Positions 9,465 to 17,605 of a stretch of DNA of 64,000 nucleotides are shown here, piece by piece. The notes beneath the pieces were generated by a model that worked only from the letters and a program-made list of their open reading frames with translations, did not search any database and was not told the origin of the DNA. The stretch comes from Chloroflexota bacterium. Lineage in GTDB: Bacteria; Chloroflexota; Anaerolineae; Caldilineales; Caldilineaceae. Position numbers and translations under genes: made by a program. Each line of letters begins with the position of its first letter. The first letter of the stretch is position 1. The DNA is taken from NCBI GenBank assembly GCA_018969295.1, contig JAGWYN010000002.1, forward strand, positions 1-64,000, read 5' to 3'.

Positions 9465-10919
9465 TCAGGCCCACCGGGTGTGCCAGGGTGTCGCCTGTTC
9501 GTAGGCGTGTGCGGCGCGCAGCAGCGTGGCCTCGCCCAGGTGCGGGCCCATCAGCTGCAGCCCGATCGGGAGCCCCTGCGCGTCGAACCCGCAGGGCACG
9601 CTGATCCCGCACATCCCAGCCAGGTTGAGGGGAATGGTGAAGAGATCGCTCAGGTACATGGCCAGCGGATCATCCACCTTTTCGCCGAGACGGAAGGCTG
9701 TCGTCGGGGCCACCGGGCTGGCGATCACATCGACCTGGGTGAAGGCAGATTCGAAGTCTTGTTTGATGAGCGTACGAACCTGCTGGGCCTTGAGGTAATA
9801 GGCGTCGTAGTAGCCGGCGCTGAGGACGTAGGTGCCCAGCATGATCCGGCGTTTGACCTCGGCACCGAAGCCCTGCCCGCGCGAGTCGCGGTAGTTGTCG
9901 AGGATGTTAGTGGAGTCGGCGCTGAACCCATAGCGCACGCCGTCGAACCGTGCCAGATTGGCGCTGGCCTCGGCGGTTGCCACCAAATAGTAGACCGGCA
10001 GGGCCTTGTCGGTGTTGGACAGGGAGATGCGCACGACTTCTGCGCCGAGTCCTGCCAGAACGTCGATGGCGGCCCGTACTGCGGCGTTGACCTCGGGCTG
10101 CAGCCCCTCGACAAAATACTCATCGGGCAACCCGATCCGAAGCCCGCGCACATCCTCGCTCAACAACTGGGAATAAGCAGGCACTGGCGCCGGCATCGTC
10201 GTGCTGTCGTGGGGATCCTGGCCGGCGATGACGCCCAGCAGCAGTGCAGCGTCGCGCACATCCTTCGCCAACACCCCGATTTGGTCCAGGCTGCTGCCGT
10301 ACGCGACCAGACCATAGCGGCTGACCCGCCCGTAGGATGGCTTGAGGCCGACGACACCGCAGTAGGAGGCAGGCAGGCGGACGCTGCCGCCGGTATCGCT
10401 GCCCAGCGCCGCCATGGCCATCTGGGCAGCCACTGCTGCGCCGGAGCCGCCACTGCTGCCACCAGGCACCCGTGCCAGATCCCAAGGGTTGTGGGTCGGG
10501 AAATAGCCGCTGTTCTCGGTGCTCGACCCCATGGCAAACTCGTCGGTGTTGGTCTTGCCCAAGAGGACCATCCCCGCTGCGGCCAGCCGCTGCACCGCAG
10601 TCGCCGTGTAGGGGGGGATAAAATGCTCGAGGATACGGCTTCCACAGGTTGTGCGCACCCCTTCCGTGCAGAGCACATCCTTGACCGCCAGAGGAATGCC
10701 CAGCAGCGGGGCTGTTTCGCCGCGGCTGCGGCAGGCATCCGCGGCAGTTGCCTGAGCCAGTGCCTGCTCAGCGGTGACTGTCAGATAGGCGTTGATCTGG
10801 CCGTCGACCTGGGCGATCCGATCCAACAGCGACTGGGTCAGCTCGACCGCGCTGAAATCGCCGCGCTGCAGGGCGGCCCATGCGGCATGGAGGGTGAGTT
10901 CGTACAGGGCTTTGCTCAT
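9465..10919 (-). CDS. gatA: Aspartyl/glutamyl-tRNA(Asn/Gln) amidotransferase subunit A
   Basis: 484 residues of the amidase-signature family. The catalytic Ser-cisSer-Lys triad is readable: Lys80 in [12 protein letters not shown], Ser155 in [10 protein letters not shown] and Ser179 in [13 protein letters not shown], within one residue of the positions in characterised GatA. It hydrolyses glutamine to supply ammonia for converting mischarged Glu-tRNA(Gln) or Asp-tRNA(Asn) in the GatCAB complex. It starts two bases after the gatC stop, so the two are coupled. gatB is not in the window, which means the third subunit is encoded elsewhere. Confidence 0.93.
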   Translation of the reverse strand: MSKALYELTLHAAWAALQRGDFSAVELTQSLLDRIAQVDGQINAYLTVTAEQALAQATAADACRSRGETAPLLGIPLAVKDVLCTEGVRTTCGSRILEHFIPPYTATAVQRLAAAGMVLLGKTNTDEFAMGSSTENSGYFPTHNPWDLARVPGGSSGGSGAAVAAQMAMAALGSDTGGSVRLPASYCGVVGLKPSYGRVSRYGLVAYGSSLDQIGVLAKDVRDAALLLGVIAGQDPHDSTTMPAPVPAYSQLLSEDVRGLRIGLPDEYFVEGLQPEVNAAVRAAIDVLAGLGAEVVRISLSNTDKALPVYYLVATAEASANLARFDGVRYGFSADSTNILDNYRDSRGQGFGAEVKRRIMLGTYVLSAGYYDAYYLKAQQVRTLIKQDFESAFTQVDVIASPVAPTTAFRLGEKVDDPLAMYLSDLFTIPLNLAGMCGISVPCGFDAQGLPIGLQLMGPHLGEATLLRAAHAYEQATPWHTRWA

Positions 10920-10920
10920 C

Positions 10921-11211
10921 TCACTCCTCGAAGACCGCGCGCACGCGAAAAAAACCGTCCTCATGGTCAGGGGCATTGGCGGTTGCCAGCGCATTGGGCA
11001 GAGAAGGTTCCGGCAGATCCTCGGCCCATACGTTCGCCAGAGGCAGCACATAGGGGGTCGGCGCGACGCAGCTGGTCTCTACCTGCTGCAGACGTTCGGC
11101 ATACTCCAGGATCGCCGACAGCTGGCCCGCATACAAAGCCAGTTCCTGCTCGCTCAGACGCAGTTTGGCGAGTTCGGCCACATGGCGCACTTCCTCGATT
11201 GTCAGATGCAT
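10921..11211 (-). CDS. gatC: Aspartyl/glutamyl-tRNA(Asn/Gln) amidotransferase subunit C
   Basis: 96 residues, the normal GatC length. The N-terminal [20 protein letters not shown] and the C-terminal [20 protein letters not shown] are the two GatC signatures; the tail wraps the GatA/GatB interface. The ATG at 11211 has GGAGAG upstream. It is the first gene of a gatCA pair driven by the promoter at 11408-11436. Between promoter and start codon sits an intrinsic terminator, so expression may depend on antitermination. Confidence 0.92.
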   Translation of the reverse strand: MHLTIEEVRHVAELAKLRLSEQELALYAGQLSAILEYAERLQQVETSCVAPTPYVLPLANVWAEDLPEPSLPNALATANAPDHEDGFFRVRAVFEE

Positions 11212-11257
11212 CGCTCTCCTCCCTACAAAATCGCTGCGGACAATCTCAACAAATAAC

Positions 11258-11289
11258 AAAAAACGTCGTGGGAACAGACTCCACGACGT
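11258..11289 (-). terminator. Intrinsic terminator inside the gatCA leader
   Basis: On the minus strand a 9-bp perfect stem (plus-strand ACGTCGTGG 11263-11271 with CCACGACGT 11281-11289, 9-nt loop) is followed by five to six U residues. It lies about 150 bases downstream of the promoter and 47 bases before the gatC start codon, so it must be read through for gatCA expression. Confidence 0.75.
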
Positions 11290-11407
11290 GTAACTTGCTC
11301 CCCCCGGCTGATGAAGCTGCGAAGTTGCAAGGAAGACCAACTGCGCAATTGTACTCTGCTCATAATTTCCCAAATTGCTGTACACGCCACAGCTCAGCCT
11401 GGAGTCG

Positions 11408-11436
11408 AGTATACGGGTTTGGCGTTCACCTGTCAA
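11408..11436 (-). promoter_or_regulatory. Promoter of gatCA
   Basis: Minus strand: TTGACA (plus 11431-11436), exact 17-base spacer, TATACT (plus 11408-11413). This is close to consensus for the housekeeping sigma factor, and it faces gatC. Transcription would start near 11401, leaving a leader of about 190 bases. Confidence 0.8.
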
Positions 11437-11499
11437 ACTTTCACCACGGCAGGCTCAGCAATTTTCTCTGGATAAGGGGGGGAAAACGGGGGCGGTCTG

Positions 11500-11508
11500 T
11501 GGTACACT
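11500..11508 (+). promoter_or_regulatory. Extended -10 promoter of the formate/nitrite transporter gene
   Basis: TGGTACACT is an extended -10 (TGn plus TACACT) located 39 bases before the start codon. No good -35 is present at the right distance, so this is a moderate call. The gatCA promoter lies on the other strand 64 bases away, so the region is divergent. Confidence 0.45.
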
Positions 11509-11546
11509 GAGAGATGTACAGATTTGTTCACCCACAGGAGTCCATC

Positions 11547-12428
11547 ATGTCCAACGAACTACAGATCGATTCACTGCTGCCGGCTGAAATGGCCGCCAAG
11601 GCCGAAGCGGTCGGCGTCAAAAAGGCGAATCTGGACGGGGCCAGCATGTTTGCGCTGGCTGTACTGGCGGGCGCGTTTATTGCGCTGGGTGCGATCTTTG
11701 CCACGACCGTCGGGGCTGGTGCGTTTGGCTCGACGTGGGCCGACGGCAGCGCCACCACCAGCTGGCCAACCGGCCTGCAGCGGCTGCTCAGCGGGCTGGT
11801 TTTCAGCCTGGGGCTGATCCTGGTTGTCGTCGGTGGGGCCGAACTTTTTACAGGCAACAACCTGATTGTGATGGCATGGGCGAACCGCAAAGTGAGCACC
11901 GCACAGCTCGCCCGCAGCTGGGCTGTGGTCTTCGTCGGCAACTTTGTGGGGGCCATCGCGACCGCAGTGCTGATGCTCTGGAGCCGCCAATATGAATTCG
12001 CCGGCGGCCAGATCGGCCTGCAGGCGCTGGCGATCGCCCAGCACAAGGCGACGCTGACGTTTGGGCAGGCGGTTGCGCTCGGCATCCTCTGCAACGCCCT
12101 GGTCTGTCTGGCTGTCTGGCTGACCTTCAGCGCACGCACGACGATCGACAAAATCGCTGCGATCGTGCCACCGATCACCGCCTTTGTGGCGGCTGGCTTC
12201 GAGCACAATGTCGCCAACATGTATTTCATCCCGATGGGGATTTTGATCAAAGAGACCGCTTCACCGGCATTCTGGGCGGCGATCGGCAAAACACCCGCCG
12301 ATTTTGCCGCTTTGAACCTGGCCAATTTTCTGGTCAACAACCTGATCCCGGTCACCCTCGGCAATCTGATCGGCGGAGCCCTGCTGGTCGGAGGGGTCTA
12401 CTGGTTTATCTATCTGCGCAAGCGTTGA
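11547..12428 (+). CDS. Formate/nitrite transporter family channel (FocA/NirC)
   Basis: 293 residues with six hydrophobic helices, as in FNT pentameric channels. Family hallmarks include SGLVFSLGLILVVVGGAELFTGN (helix 2 and the omega loop), NFVGAIATAV, GILCNALVCLAVWL (the LCN motif that forms the periplasmic constriction) and AGFEHNVANMYFIPMG with the conserved pore His. It could move formate, nitrite or hydrosulfide; the sequence does not decide among them. The start ATG has AGGAG six bases upstream. It stands alone between divergent gatCA and the next promoter, so it is probably monocistronic. The presence of HypF at the window end makes a link to anaerobic metabolism plausible but unproven. 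Confidence 0.9.
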   Translation: MSNELQIDSLLPAEMAAKAEAVGVKKANLDGASMFALAVLAGAFIALGAIFATTVGAGAFGSTWADGSATTSWPTGLQRLLSGLVFSLGLILVVVGGAELFTGNNLIVMAWANRKVSTAQLARSWAVVFVGNFVGAIATAVLMLWSRQYEFAGGQIGLQALAIAQHKATLTFGQAVALGILCNALVCLAVWLTFSARTTIDKIAAIVPPITAFVAAGFEHNVANMYFIPMGILIKETASPAFWAAIGKTPADFAALNLANFLVNNLIPVTLGNLIGGALLVGGVYWFIYLRKR

Positions 12429-12490
12429 ATCGCAAGGGCCCACCTGTGCTGGTCGTACGGCGGCCCGGCAGCTTTTCACGCATCGCTGGT

Positions 12491-12519
12491 TTGGGAGGGT
12501 ACGGCCATTTTGCTACAAT
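12491..12519 (+). promoter_or_regulatory. Promoter of the 97-residue ORF
   Basis: TTGGGA (12491-12496), 17-base spacer, TACAAT (12514-12519). It is well placed for transcription starting near 12526, about 75 bases before the ATG at 12600. Confidence 0.6.
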
Positions 12520-12599
12520 AAAAGGGCCAATGTGAAAAGGGAGGTACCTGGTCGAAGGGTACATACCCACTGTACGATCCAGAGGAGACCTGTCACGCC

Positions 12600-12893
12600 A
12601 TGAAAGCGATGCTCTATTTGTCTGGCAAAGAGGAACCGGCAGCTGTTTTGGACGAGGTCACGGTGGTCACCTACAACGACAACCACCAGGACAGCCCGCA
12701 GCGGGTCCAGTTCAAAAGCCGAAAATTCAACGCTGGCCGCACCATGACCGAACTGCACCGACACGCGAAGATGCAGGTCCATTTCGAGGACGGGCGGCAG
12801 GCGGAGGTTCTGCTGCAGCACTCGAGCCTGGACATGCAGGGCAACATGGTCGGTGTGCTGCGCGTGCTTGGCGAGATCGCTGAAACTGCCTAA
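12600..12893 (+). CDS. Small hypothetical protein, 97 residues
   Basis: I do not recognise the family. It is a soluble, mixed alpha/beta-looking protein with a His-rich stretch TELHRHAKMQVHFEDG in the middle and no signal peptide or membrane helix. The alternation of hydrophobic and polar residues in VTVVTYNDN, RVQFKSRKF and MQVHFEDGR suggests a small beta-sheet protein. The gene has its own promoter-like site upstream and an AGGAG-like sequence before the start, and codon use matches its neighbours, so I take it to be real. It is followed at once by the SH3 membrane protein, perhaps in one transcript. Confidence 0.6.
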   Translation: MKAMLYLSGKEEPAAVLDEVTVVTYNDNHQDSPQRVQFKSRKFNAGRTMTELHRHAKMQVHFEDGRQAEVLLQHSSLDMQGNMVGVLRVLGEIAETA

Positions 12894-13422
12894 ATTGCGA
12901 TTGTCGTCCTCTCCAGCGCCTGCACAGCCCGCAGAGCGGGCAGTACAAGGCCGTTCTTGGTTCTGGCCGGGGTTTGTGGTGGGTTTTGGCCTGCTGCTCT
13001 TTGCCAGCTGCAGCGTCGGTGCTGTGGCCTTGGGCCTCAACCGGCTCAACCTCGCCGACCTGCGCGCAGGGGCTGTCGGCTGGACACCGGCCCCCTACAC
13101 CCCGGCAGTGACACCCCTGCCCGCCGCCGAGAGTCAGCCAGCACCGGCCGGTTCCTCGCGTTTTGCTGCAGGCCAGAAAGTCCGCAACATGACCAACAGC
13201 CGGGTCAACCTGCGCCGTAGCCCGGGCTATCTGAGCAAGCCGGAGGGCGATGTGGTCGGCGTGCTGCAGCCAGCCGCTGCGGCTGTGGTGTTGGGGGAGA
13301 AACAGCTGGCCGACAGCCTGACCTGGTGGCAGGTGCGTGCCACACTGGACGACGGCCGGGAAGCCGAGGGCTGGGTGGCCGAGGCGACTGCCTCCGGGGT
13401 TCAAATCCTCGGCACAGAGTGA
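12853..13422 (+). CDS. Membrane-anchored SH3-domain protein
   Basis: About 175-189 residues. One transmembrane helix near residue 45 (GFVVGFGLLLFASC) is followed by a Pro-rich linker and a bacterial SH3 domain (QKVRNMTNSRVNLRRSPGYL through ATLDDGREAEGWVAEA). The start is uncertain: the GTG at 12853 overlaps the previous gene by 41 bases, while TTG 12895 begins just after that gene's stop. The SH3 domain is a close relative of the one at the N-terminus of the protein at 53326-55380, including LADxLxWWxVR. Such domains bind cell-wall peptides in other bacteria. It runs into the helicase gene with a 6-base gap. Confidence 0.65.
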   Translation: MCCACLARSLKLPKLRLSSSPAPAQPAERAVQGRSWFWPGFVVGFGLLLFASCSVGAVALGLNRLNLADLRAGAVGWTPAPYTPAVTPLPAAESQPAPAGSSRFAAGQKVRNMTNSRVNLRRSPGYLSKPEGDVVGVLQPAAAAVVLGEKQLADSLTWWQVRATLDDGREAEGWVAEATASGVQILGTE

Positions 13423-13428
13423 CCAGCC

Positions 13429-15756
13429 ATGCCTGACACACAGACGCCGCTGCCCCGCCCATCGTTTGTCCCGCGCCCGGCGCAGACGAAAATCCTGGCC
13501 TATACCGGCGGTCCGATGGGGGTCAGCGCAGTGCCGGGCAGCGGCAAGACCTTCACGCTGAGTCTGCTGGCAGCCCAGCTGGTCGGAAAACTGGCCACCA
13601 GCCCCACGTTCGAGCCGCGCGAAATCCTGGTTGTCACCTTCACCAACAGCGCGGTGGCCAATTTCCGTGCCCGCATCGGCACGTTCCTGCGCCAGGAGCG
13701 CGGGCTGCTGCCTGGGGTCGGCTACCGGGTGCGGACCCTGCACGCGCTTGCCCACGACATCGTGCGCGAACGGCCAGCGCTGGTCGGGCTGGGCGAAGGC
13801 TTCGAGATCGTCGACGGCGACACCAGCGCCGAGATCAAACGGGAAGCGGCGCGTGCCTTTCTGGCCAGGCACCCAGACGCCTTTGCCCCCTTTTTCCGGC
13901 CAGAGTTGCTGCATACCCCGCGTCAGTTCGAGCGCCACTTTCAAGAAGATGTGCTCGAACTGGCCAATGTCGCGATCCGCGTTGCCAAGGAGCTGACAGC
14001 CGACCCAGCTTTGCTGCAGCAGAGCCTGGCCCGTCAGTCAGGCACATTCCCGCTGGTCGAGTTTGCCCTCTCCGTCTACACGACCTATACACGCAGCCTG
14101 AACGCGCGCGGCGCAGTCGATTTTGATGACCTGATCGTGCTGGCGCTGCAGGCGCTGCGCGCCGACGAGGGCTATCTGGCCCGGCTGCAGGCGCGCTGGC
14201 CCTATATTCTCGAGGACGAAGCCCAAGATTCCAGCCTGCTGCAGGAGAAGATGCTGCGCCTGCTGACCGCCGCCCACGGCAACTGGGTGCGTGTCGGCGA
14301 CCCCAATCAAGCCATCCACACAACGTTTACCAGCGCGGACGCGCGGTTTTTGCAGAGGTTCCTGCGCGATCACCCCCAACAGGCACGGGATCTGCCCAAC
14401 TCTGGACGCAGCGCCCTGCCAATCCTCGAACTGGCCAATGCGCTGATCGACTGGTCGCGCACCGAACATCCAATCCTGGGGATAGACCAGGCGCTGGCCT
14501 ACCCGCGCATCGAACCGACACCGCCCGACGATCCCCAGCCAAACCCGGCGGCAGGCCTGCCGCCGGTCCACTTCCATGAGAAGACGCTGACCGCCGACGC
14601 AGAGCGCGAGACTGTGGTGGCGTCGGTGCGCCGCTGGATCGCTGACAACCCGGGCAGCACCGTGGCTGTGCTGGTCCCAGACAACCAGCGCGGGGACCAG
14701 CTGGTCGCCGCACTCAAAACCGCCGGGCTGCCGTTCGACGAATCTCTGCTGCGCAACAACCAGGCCAGCACGCGCGCCGCAGCCCACCAGCTGGCGATTG
14801 CGGCCGGCTACATTGCCAATCCCCAGTCCGCCAACCTGCTGCAACAGCTGTGGACTGAGGTCTGGTCCCCGCGGCGGACAGTTGCCTCCCCTCGGGAGGA
14901 CGCCGCAGAAACAGACAGCTCCCCCCGAGAAAACAAACGACCGGCGCAAACCTTTGCGCTGGCATTGGGCAAATTGAAGGAGCCGGAACGGTTTGTCTTC
15001 CCAGGACCTGACGATTTTCTGGACAGGCTGGCGTGGCTGGCAGAGGCTGGGGAGCCATTTCGCCGTCAGATCGAGCAATTTCGACAGGATCTGCAGCGTT
15101 GGTGCCGGGCTCTGGTGCTGCCGGTCGACGAGCTGCTGCTGACGCTCGGCAACGACCTGTTCGTGGATCCCGGTGACCTGGCGCTCACCCACCAGCTGGC
15201 CGTGCTGTTGGCCAAACTGGCGCGCGAAAACCCGGCGCTGCGTCTGGCCGATCTGGTCAAGGAGCTGCAAAACATCGCCCAGAACCGGCGCCGTCTGGTC
15301 AGCTTCACCGAAGAGAGCCAGGGGTACAGCCCCCGCCCTGGGGTCATCACCGTCGCCACCATGCATGGCGCCAAAGGGCTGGAGTGGGATCGGGTCTACC
15401 TGACCAGCGTCAACACCTTCAGCTTTCCCAGCGGCCTAGCCGACGAACCCTATCGCAGCGAACGCTGGTACCTCCGCGAGGGGACCAACCTGGCCGCCGA
15501 GTTGGAGGAACAGCTCCGGCAGCTGCACATGGGCACGCTGGACGACTATCTTCCAGGGCGGGCCAGCCAGCAGGCGCGGCTGGCACTGGCCGCCGAGCGG
15601 CTGCGGCTGTTCTATGTCGGAATCACGCGCGCCCGCCGCGAGCTGATCGTCACCTACAACCTGGGCCGCCAGCCCGAAAAAGCGCTGCCACCCGCCCGCC
15701 CCTTTCTCGCACTGGCTGAATACTGGCAACGCCGCTCCGCCCAGACCCCACGCTGA
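13429..15756 (+). CDS. UvrD/Rep-like superfamily 1 DNA helicase
   Basis: 775 residues with the SF1A motifs in order: Walker A VPGSGKTFT (35-43), motif Ia VTFTNSAV, VDFDDLIVLA, motif II ILEDEAQDSS, motif III VGDPNQAIHTTF, motif V VATMHGAKGLEWDRVYL and motif VI RLRLFYVGITRARRELIVTY. It should be an ATP-driven 3'-to-5' DNA translocase used in repair or recombination. The usual Q-motif is weak (RPAQTKILAY), and motif II reads DEAQD as in UvrD. It diverges from canonical UvrD/PcrA in the 1B/2B regions. There is no nuclease domain. The start ATG follows the SH3 gene by six bases, so the two are likely cotranscribed. Confidence 0.88.
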   Translation: MPDTQTPLPRPSFVPRPAQTKILAYTGGPMGVSAVPGSGKTFTLSLLAAQLVGKLATSPTFEPREILVVTFTNSAVANFRARIGTFLRQERGLLPGVGYRVRTLHALAHDIVRERPALVGLGEGFEIVDGDTSAEIKREAARAFLARHPDAFAPFFRPELLHTPRQFERHFQEDVLELANVAIRVAKELTADPALLQQSLARQSGTFPLVEFALSVYTTYTRSLNARGAVDFDDLIVLALQALRADEGYLARLQARWPYILEDEAQDSSLLQEKMLRLLTAAHGNWVRVGDPNQAIHTTFTSADARFLQRFLRDHPQQARDLPNSGRSALPILELANALIDWSRTEHPILGIDQALAYPRIEPTPPDDPQPNPAAGLPPVHFHEKTLTADAERETVVASVRRWIADNPGSTVAVLVPDNQRGDQLVAALKTAGLPFDESLLRNNQASTRAAAHQLAIAAGYIANPQSANLLQQLWTEVWSPRRTVASPREDAAETDSSPRENKRPAQTFALALGKLKEPERFVFPGPDDFLDRLAWLAEAGEPFRRQIEQFRQDLQRWCRALVLPVDELLLTLGNDLFVDPGDLALTHQLAVLLAKLARENPALRLADLVKELQNIAQNRRRLVSFTEESQGYSPRPGVITVATMHGAKGLEWDRVYLTSVNTFSFPSGLADEPYRSERWYLREGTNLAAELEEQLRQLHMGTLDDYLPGRASQQARLALAAERLRLFYVGITRARRELIVTYNLGRQPEKALPPARPFLALAEYWQRRSAQTPR

Positions 15757-15813
15757 CCGTGTGCGACGGCCGGCAGCCTCCTGCGGAACCAGCCCCCAAA
15801 ACAGCTTGCGAAT

Positions 15814-15843
15814 TTGGAGAACGGCGCAGAAGTGTTGTATTCT
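15814..15843 (+). promoter_or_regulatory. Candidate promoter upstream of the LexA-like box
   Basis: TTGGAG (15814-15819), 18-base spacer, TATTCT (15838-15843). It is a moderate match alone but is placed so that transcription would start at about 15850, inside the palindrome that follows. Confidence 0.4.
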
Positions 15844-15847
15844 GTAC

Positions 15848-15861
15848 AGAACAAATGTTCT
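15848..15861 (+). promoter_or_regulatory. LexA-like (Bacillus-type SOS box) palindrome
   Basis: AGAAC-AAAT-GTTCT is a perfect 5-bp inverted repeat whose core GAAC-N4-GTTC equals the published Bacillus subtilis/Gram-positive LexA consensus. A second palindrome, TTCTGTACAGAA (15840-15851), overlaps its left arm. It lies across the predicted transcription start of the small operon at 15948-16336. Confidence 0.55.
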
Positions 15862-15947
15862 TGTTTCGGCCGCAGAGACCCTCGGGCAGGCGTTGATGGA
15901 AGGTCAACGCCGGATCAGCGCCGACCGAGGTAGAGTAGGAGCAGCAA

Positions 15948-15989
15948 ATGGAAGAAGAATCGATTGACACAAGGCTGCTTTCACCATGA
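15948..15989 (+). CDS. 13-residue upstream ORF coupled to the 116-residue ORF
   Basis: Reads MEEESIDTRLLSP. It has a strong ribosome site (TAGGAG, six bases before ATG 15948), and its TGA overlaps the next ATG as ATGA. The second ORF has no good ribosome site of its own, so this micro-ORF probably serves to load ribosomes for it, or is a leader peptide. It is too short to judge by composition. Confidence 0.5.
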   Translation: MEEESIDTRLLSP

Positions 15990-16336
15990 CACTGTTCCAA
16001 CGACTTCGCTTCAACAAACTGCCGCAGACCCACACCACACTGTCTGCTACACTGGCCGGCCCCACCGAGCCGCCGAGCAGGGACAGCTGCAAGTATTATG
16101 TCACCGGAATCGACCGTATCCGGCTGCGCTGTGCCTTCCTGCTGGGTCCCTTCGACAGCGCGGAGGGGGCACTGGCCAACATCGAACATGCCCGGGCGCT
16201 CACCGCCGCCAAGTTTCCAGCTGAGGCACCGCAGCTGGTCTACGGCACAGCCGGGATTGAAAGGGGCATGGGGCTGCCGCTGGCGCTTTTCAGCCAGCAG
16301 GCCCGTCTGCGTTCGGGTCAGCCGACCAATGCCTGA
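15986..16336 (+). CDS. Hypothetical protein, 116 residues, behind a LexA-like box
   Basis: I do not recognise the family. The N-terminal 30 residues are basic and polar (MTLFQRLRFNKLPQTHT), followed by a compact stretch DSCKYYVTGIDRIRLRCAFLLG and an alanine-rich helix EGALANIEHARALTAAKFPAEAP. There is no signal peptide or clear membrane segment. Translation is likely coupled to the 13-residue ORF through ATGA. The last 19 bases overlap the 3' end of the opposite beta-lactamase-fold gene. A role in the SOS response is inference from the palindrome only. Confidence 0.5.
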   Translation: MTLFQRLRFNKLPQTHTTLSATLAGPTEPPSRDSCKYYVTGIDRIRLRCAFLLGPFDSAEGALANIEHARALTAAKFPAEAPQLVYGTAGIERGMGLPLALFSQQARLRSGQPTNA

Positions 16337-17517
16337 TAGACCTGGTTGCGGAAATCTGCCACCACAGGATAGGTGTCGGACGGCATATACTGCAGCATCA
16401 GCAGGCCGACGATCTGCTCTTGCGGGTCCACCCAGAAATTGGTATTGGCAGCCCCACCCCAGCCATAATTGCCCACGGATCCCAGCGCAGCTGACCGTCC
16501 CAGATCCATCAGCACGCTGACCCCCAGCCCAAAGCCGGAGGCCGAGTCATCGAACGGATGGAGGCCAGGGGGCAAGCCATTGGTGGTCATCAACTCGACT
16601 GTTTTGCGCCCGAGAAGGCGAACGCCGTCCAATTCCCCCCGGTTCAAAAGCATCTGGGCAAAGCGCAGATAGTCCCCGGCTGTGGAGACCAGCCCACTGC
16701 CGCCGAACGGGCAGGTTGCAGGCTGCAGATAATGGCCGGTCTGGGTCCCGTCAAGAAGTTTCAGCCCTCCCTGCTCCCCGGGTCCGTAGGTCGCCGCAAA
16801 GCGCCCGCACTTTTCGGCGGGCACATAAAAGGCGGTATCCACCATGCCCAACGGCTGGAGAATTCGTTCGTGCAGAAAGTGGTCGAACGGCTCTCCAGCC
16901 ACAGCCTGCACGATGCCGCCCAGGACATCGGTGGCCATGCTGTAGCGGTATTTGCTGCCGGGGTGGTGGGCCAACGGCAGGGAGGCCAGGATCTCCATCA
17001 GCCCATTCAGCGACAGAGCAGCCGGGTTCTGCCGCCACGGTTCCCAGACACGCTGTTGGTAGAGTTGGTCGATGTAGACAGCTGCGTCGAAGCCGTAGCT
17101 GAGACCTGCGGTGTGGGTCAGCAGGTCGTGCACTGTCGGTGGCCGGGCAGGGGTCACAGAGCGCACGCCTGTATCGAGGCTGGTGTCCAGCACTTTGACG
17201 TTTTGGAATGCAGGAAGGTAAGCGGCGACCGGGTCAGACAGACGCAGCCGTCCTTCCTCCATCAGCATGAGCACAGCCACGCTGGTGATGGGTTTGGTCA
17301 TGGAGTAGATTCGAAAGATCGTATCTGCTTGCATGGGGGTGTTGCTCTCGCGCACTGCCATACCGGCGTGGTGCAGATGGACGATCTGGCCGTTCCGGGC
17401 GACCAGGCTCACGACACCGGCAATCTTTTCTTCGGCCACATAGGCATCCAGCACGGCATCGATCCGCGCCAGCCGCTGGCTGGCAAATCCTTGTGTTTCA
17501 GGCAGGACACTGTTCAT
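16318..17517 (-). CDS. Serine beta-lactamase-fold hydrolase (class C/EstB-type esterase)
   Basis: 399 residues of the beta-lactamase/transpeptidase-like family. The nucleophile motif SxxK is IYSMTKP near residue 75; the YxN-like element is KYRYSMATD, in which the Asn is not conserved, as in family VIII esterases; and the third motif is in YGWGGAANTNFWVD. No signal peptide is seen at the chosen ATG 17517, which points to a cytoplasmic esterase or D-aminopeptidase-like enzyme rather than a secreted antibiotic-degrading enzyme. The open frame extends upstream without good start sites. A palindromic repeat lies between it and sbtA. Confidence 0.85.
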   Translation of the reverse strand: MNSVLPETQGFASQRLARIDAVLDAYVAEEKIAGVVSLVARNGQIVHLHHAGMAVRESNTPMQADTIFRIYSMTKPITSVAVLMLMEEGRLRLSDPVAAYLPAFQNVKVLDTSLDTGVRSVTPARPPTVHDLLTHTAGLSYGFDAAVYIDQLYQQRVWEPWRQNPAALSLNGLMEILASLPLAHHPGSKYRYSMATDVLGGIVQAVAGEPFDHFLHERILQPLGMVDTAFYVPAEKCGRFAATYGPGEQGGLKLLDGTQTGHYLQPATCPFGGSGLVSTAGDYLRFAQMLLNRGELDGVRLLGRKTVELMTTNGLPPGLHPFDDSASGFGLGVSVLMDLGRSAALGSVGNYGWGGAANTNFWVDPQEQIVGLLMLQYMPSDTYPVVADFRNQVYQALVG

Positions 17518-17562
17518 GAAAACGGTACCTCTTCTTTCTATGAACCTGGTGAGAGGCGGATG

Positions 17563-17582
17563 CCCCTGCCTGAAGGCAGGGG
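17563..17582. repeat. REP-like palindrome, copy 2
   Basis: Perfect 8-bp hairpin CCCCTGCC-TGAA-GGCAGGGG in the gap between two minus-strand genes. A related copy is at 6997-7020 and a degenerate copy is at 33062-33081. It could form an RNA hairpin at the sbtA 3' end, but no U-tract follows. Confidence 0.6.
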
Positions 17583-17605
17583 TGCTTGGCGAAAAATTCG
17601 ATCTA

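Noticed and set aside
13429..15756. Helicase as part of an anti-phage defence island
   Set aside because: Neighbours are an SH3 protein and housekeeping genes; no nuclease, methylase or other defence gene is present.
16318..17517. Antibiotic-resistance class C beta-lactamase
   Set aside because: No signal peptide and the YxN Asn is missing, which fits an esterase-type relative better than an AmpC enzyme.
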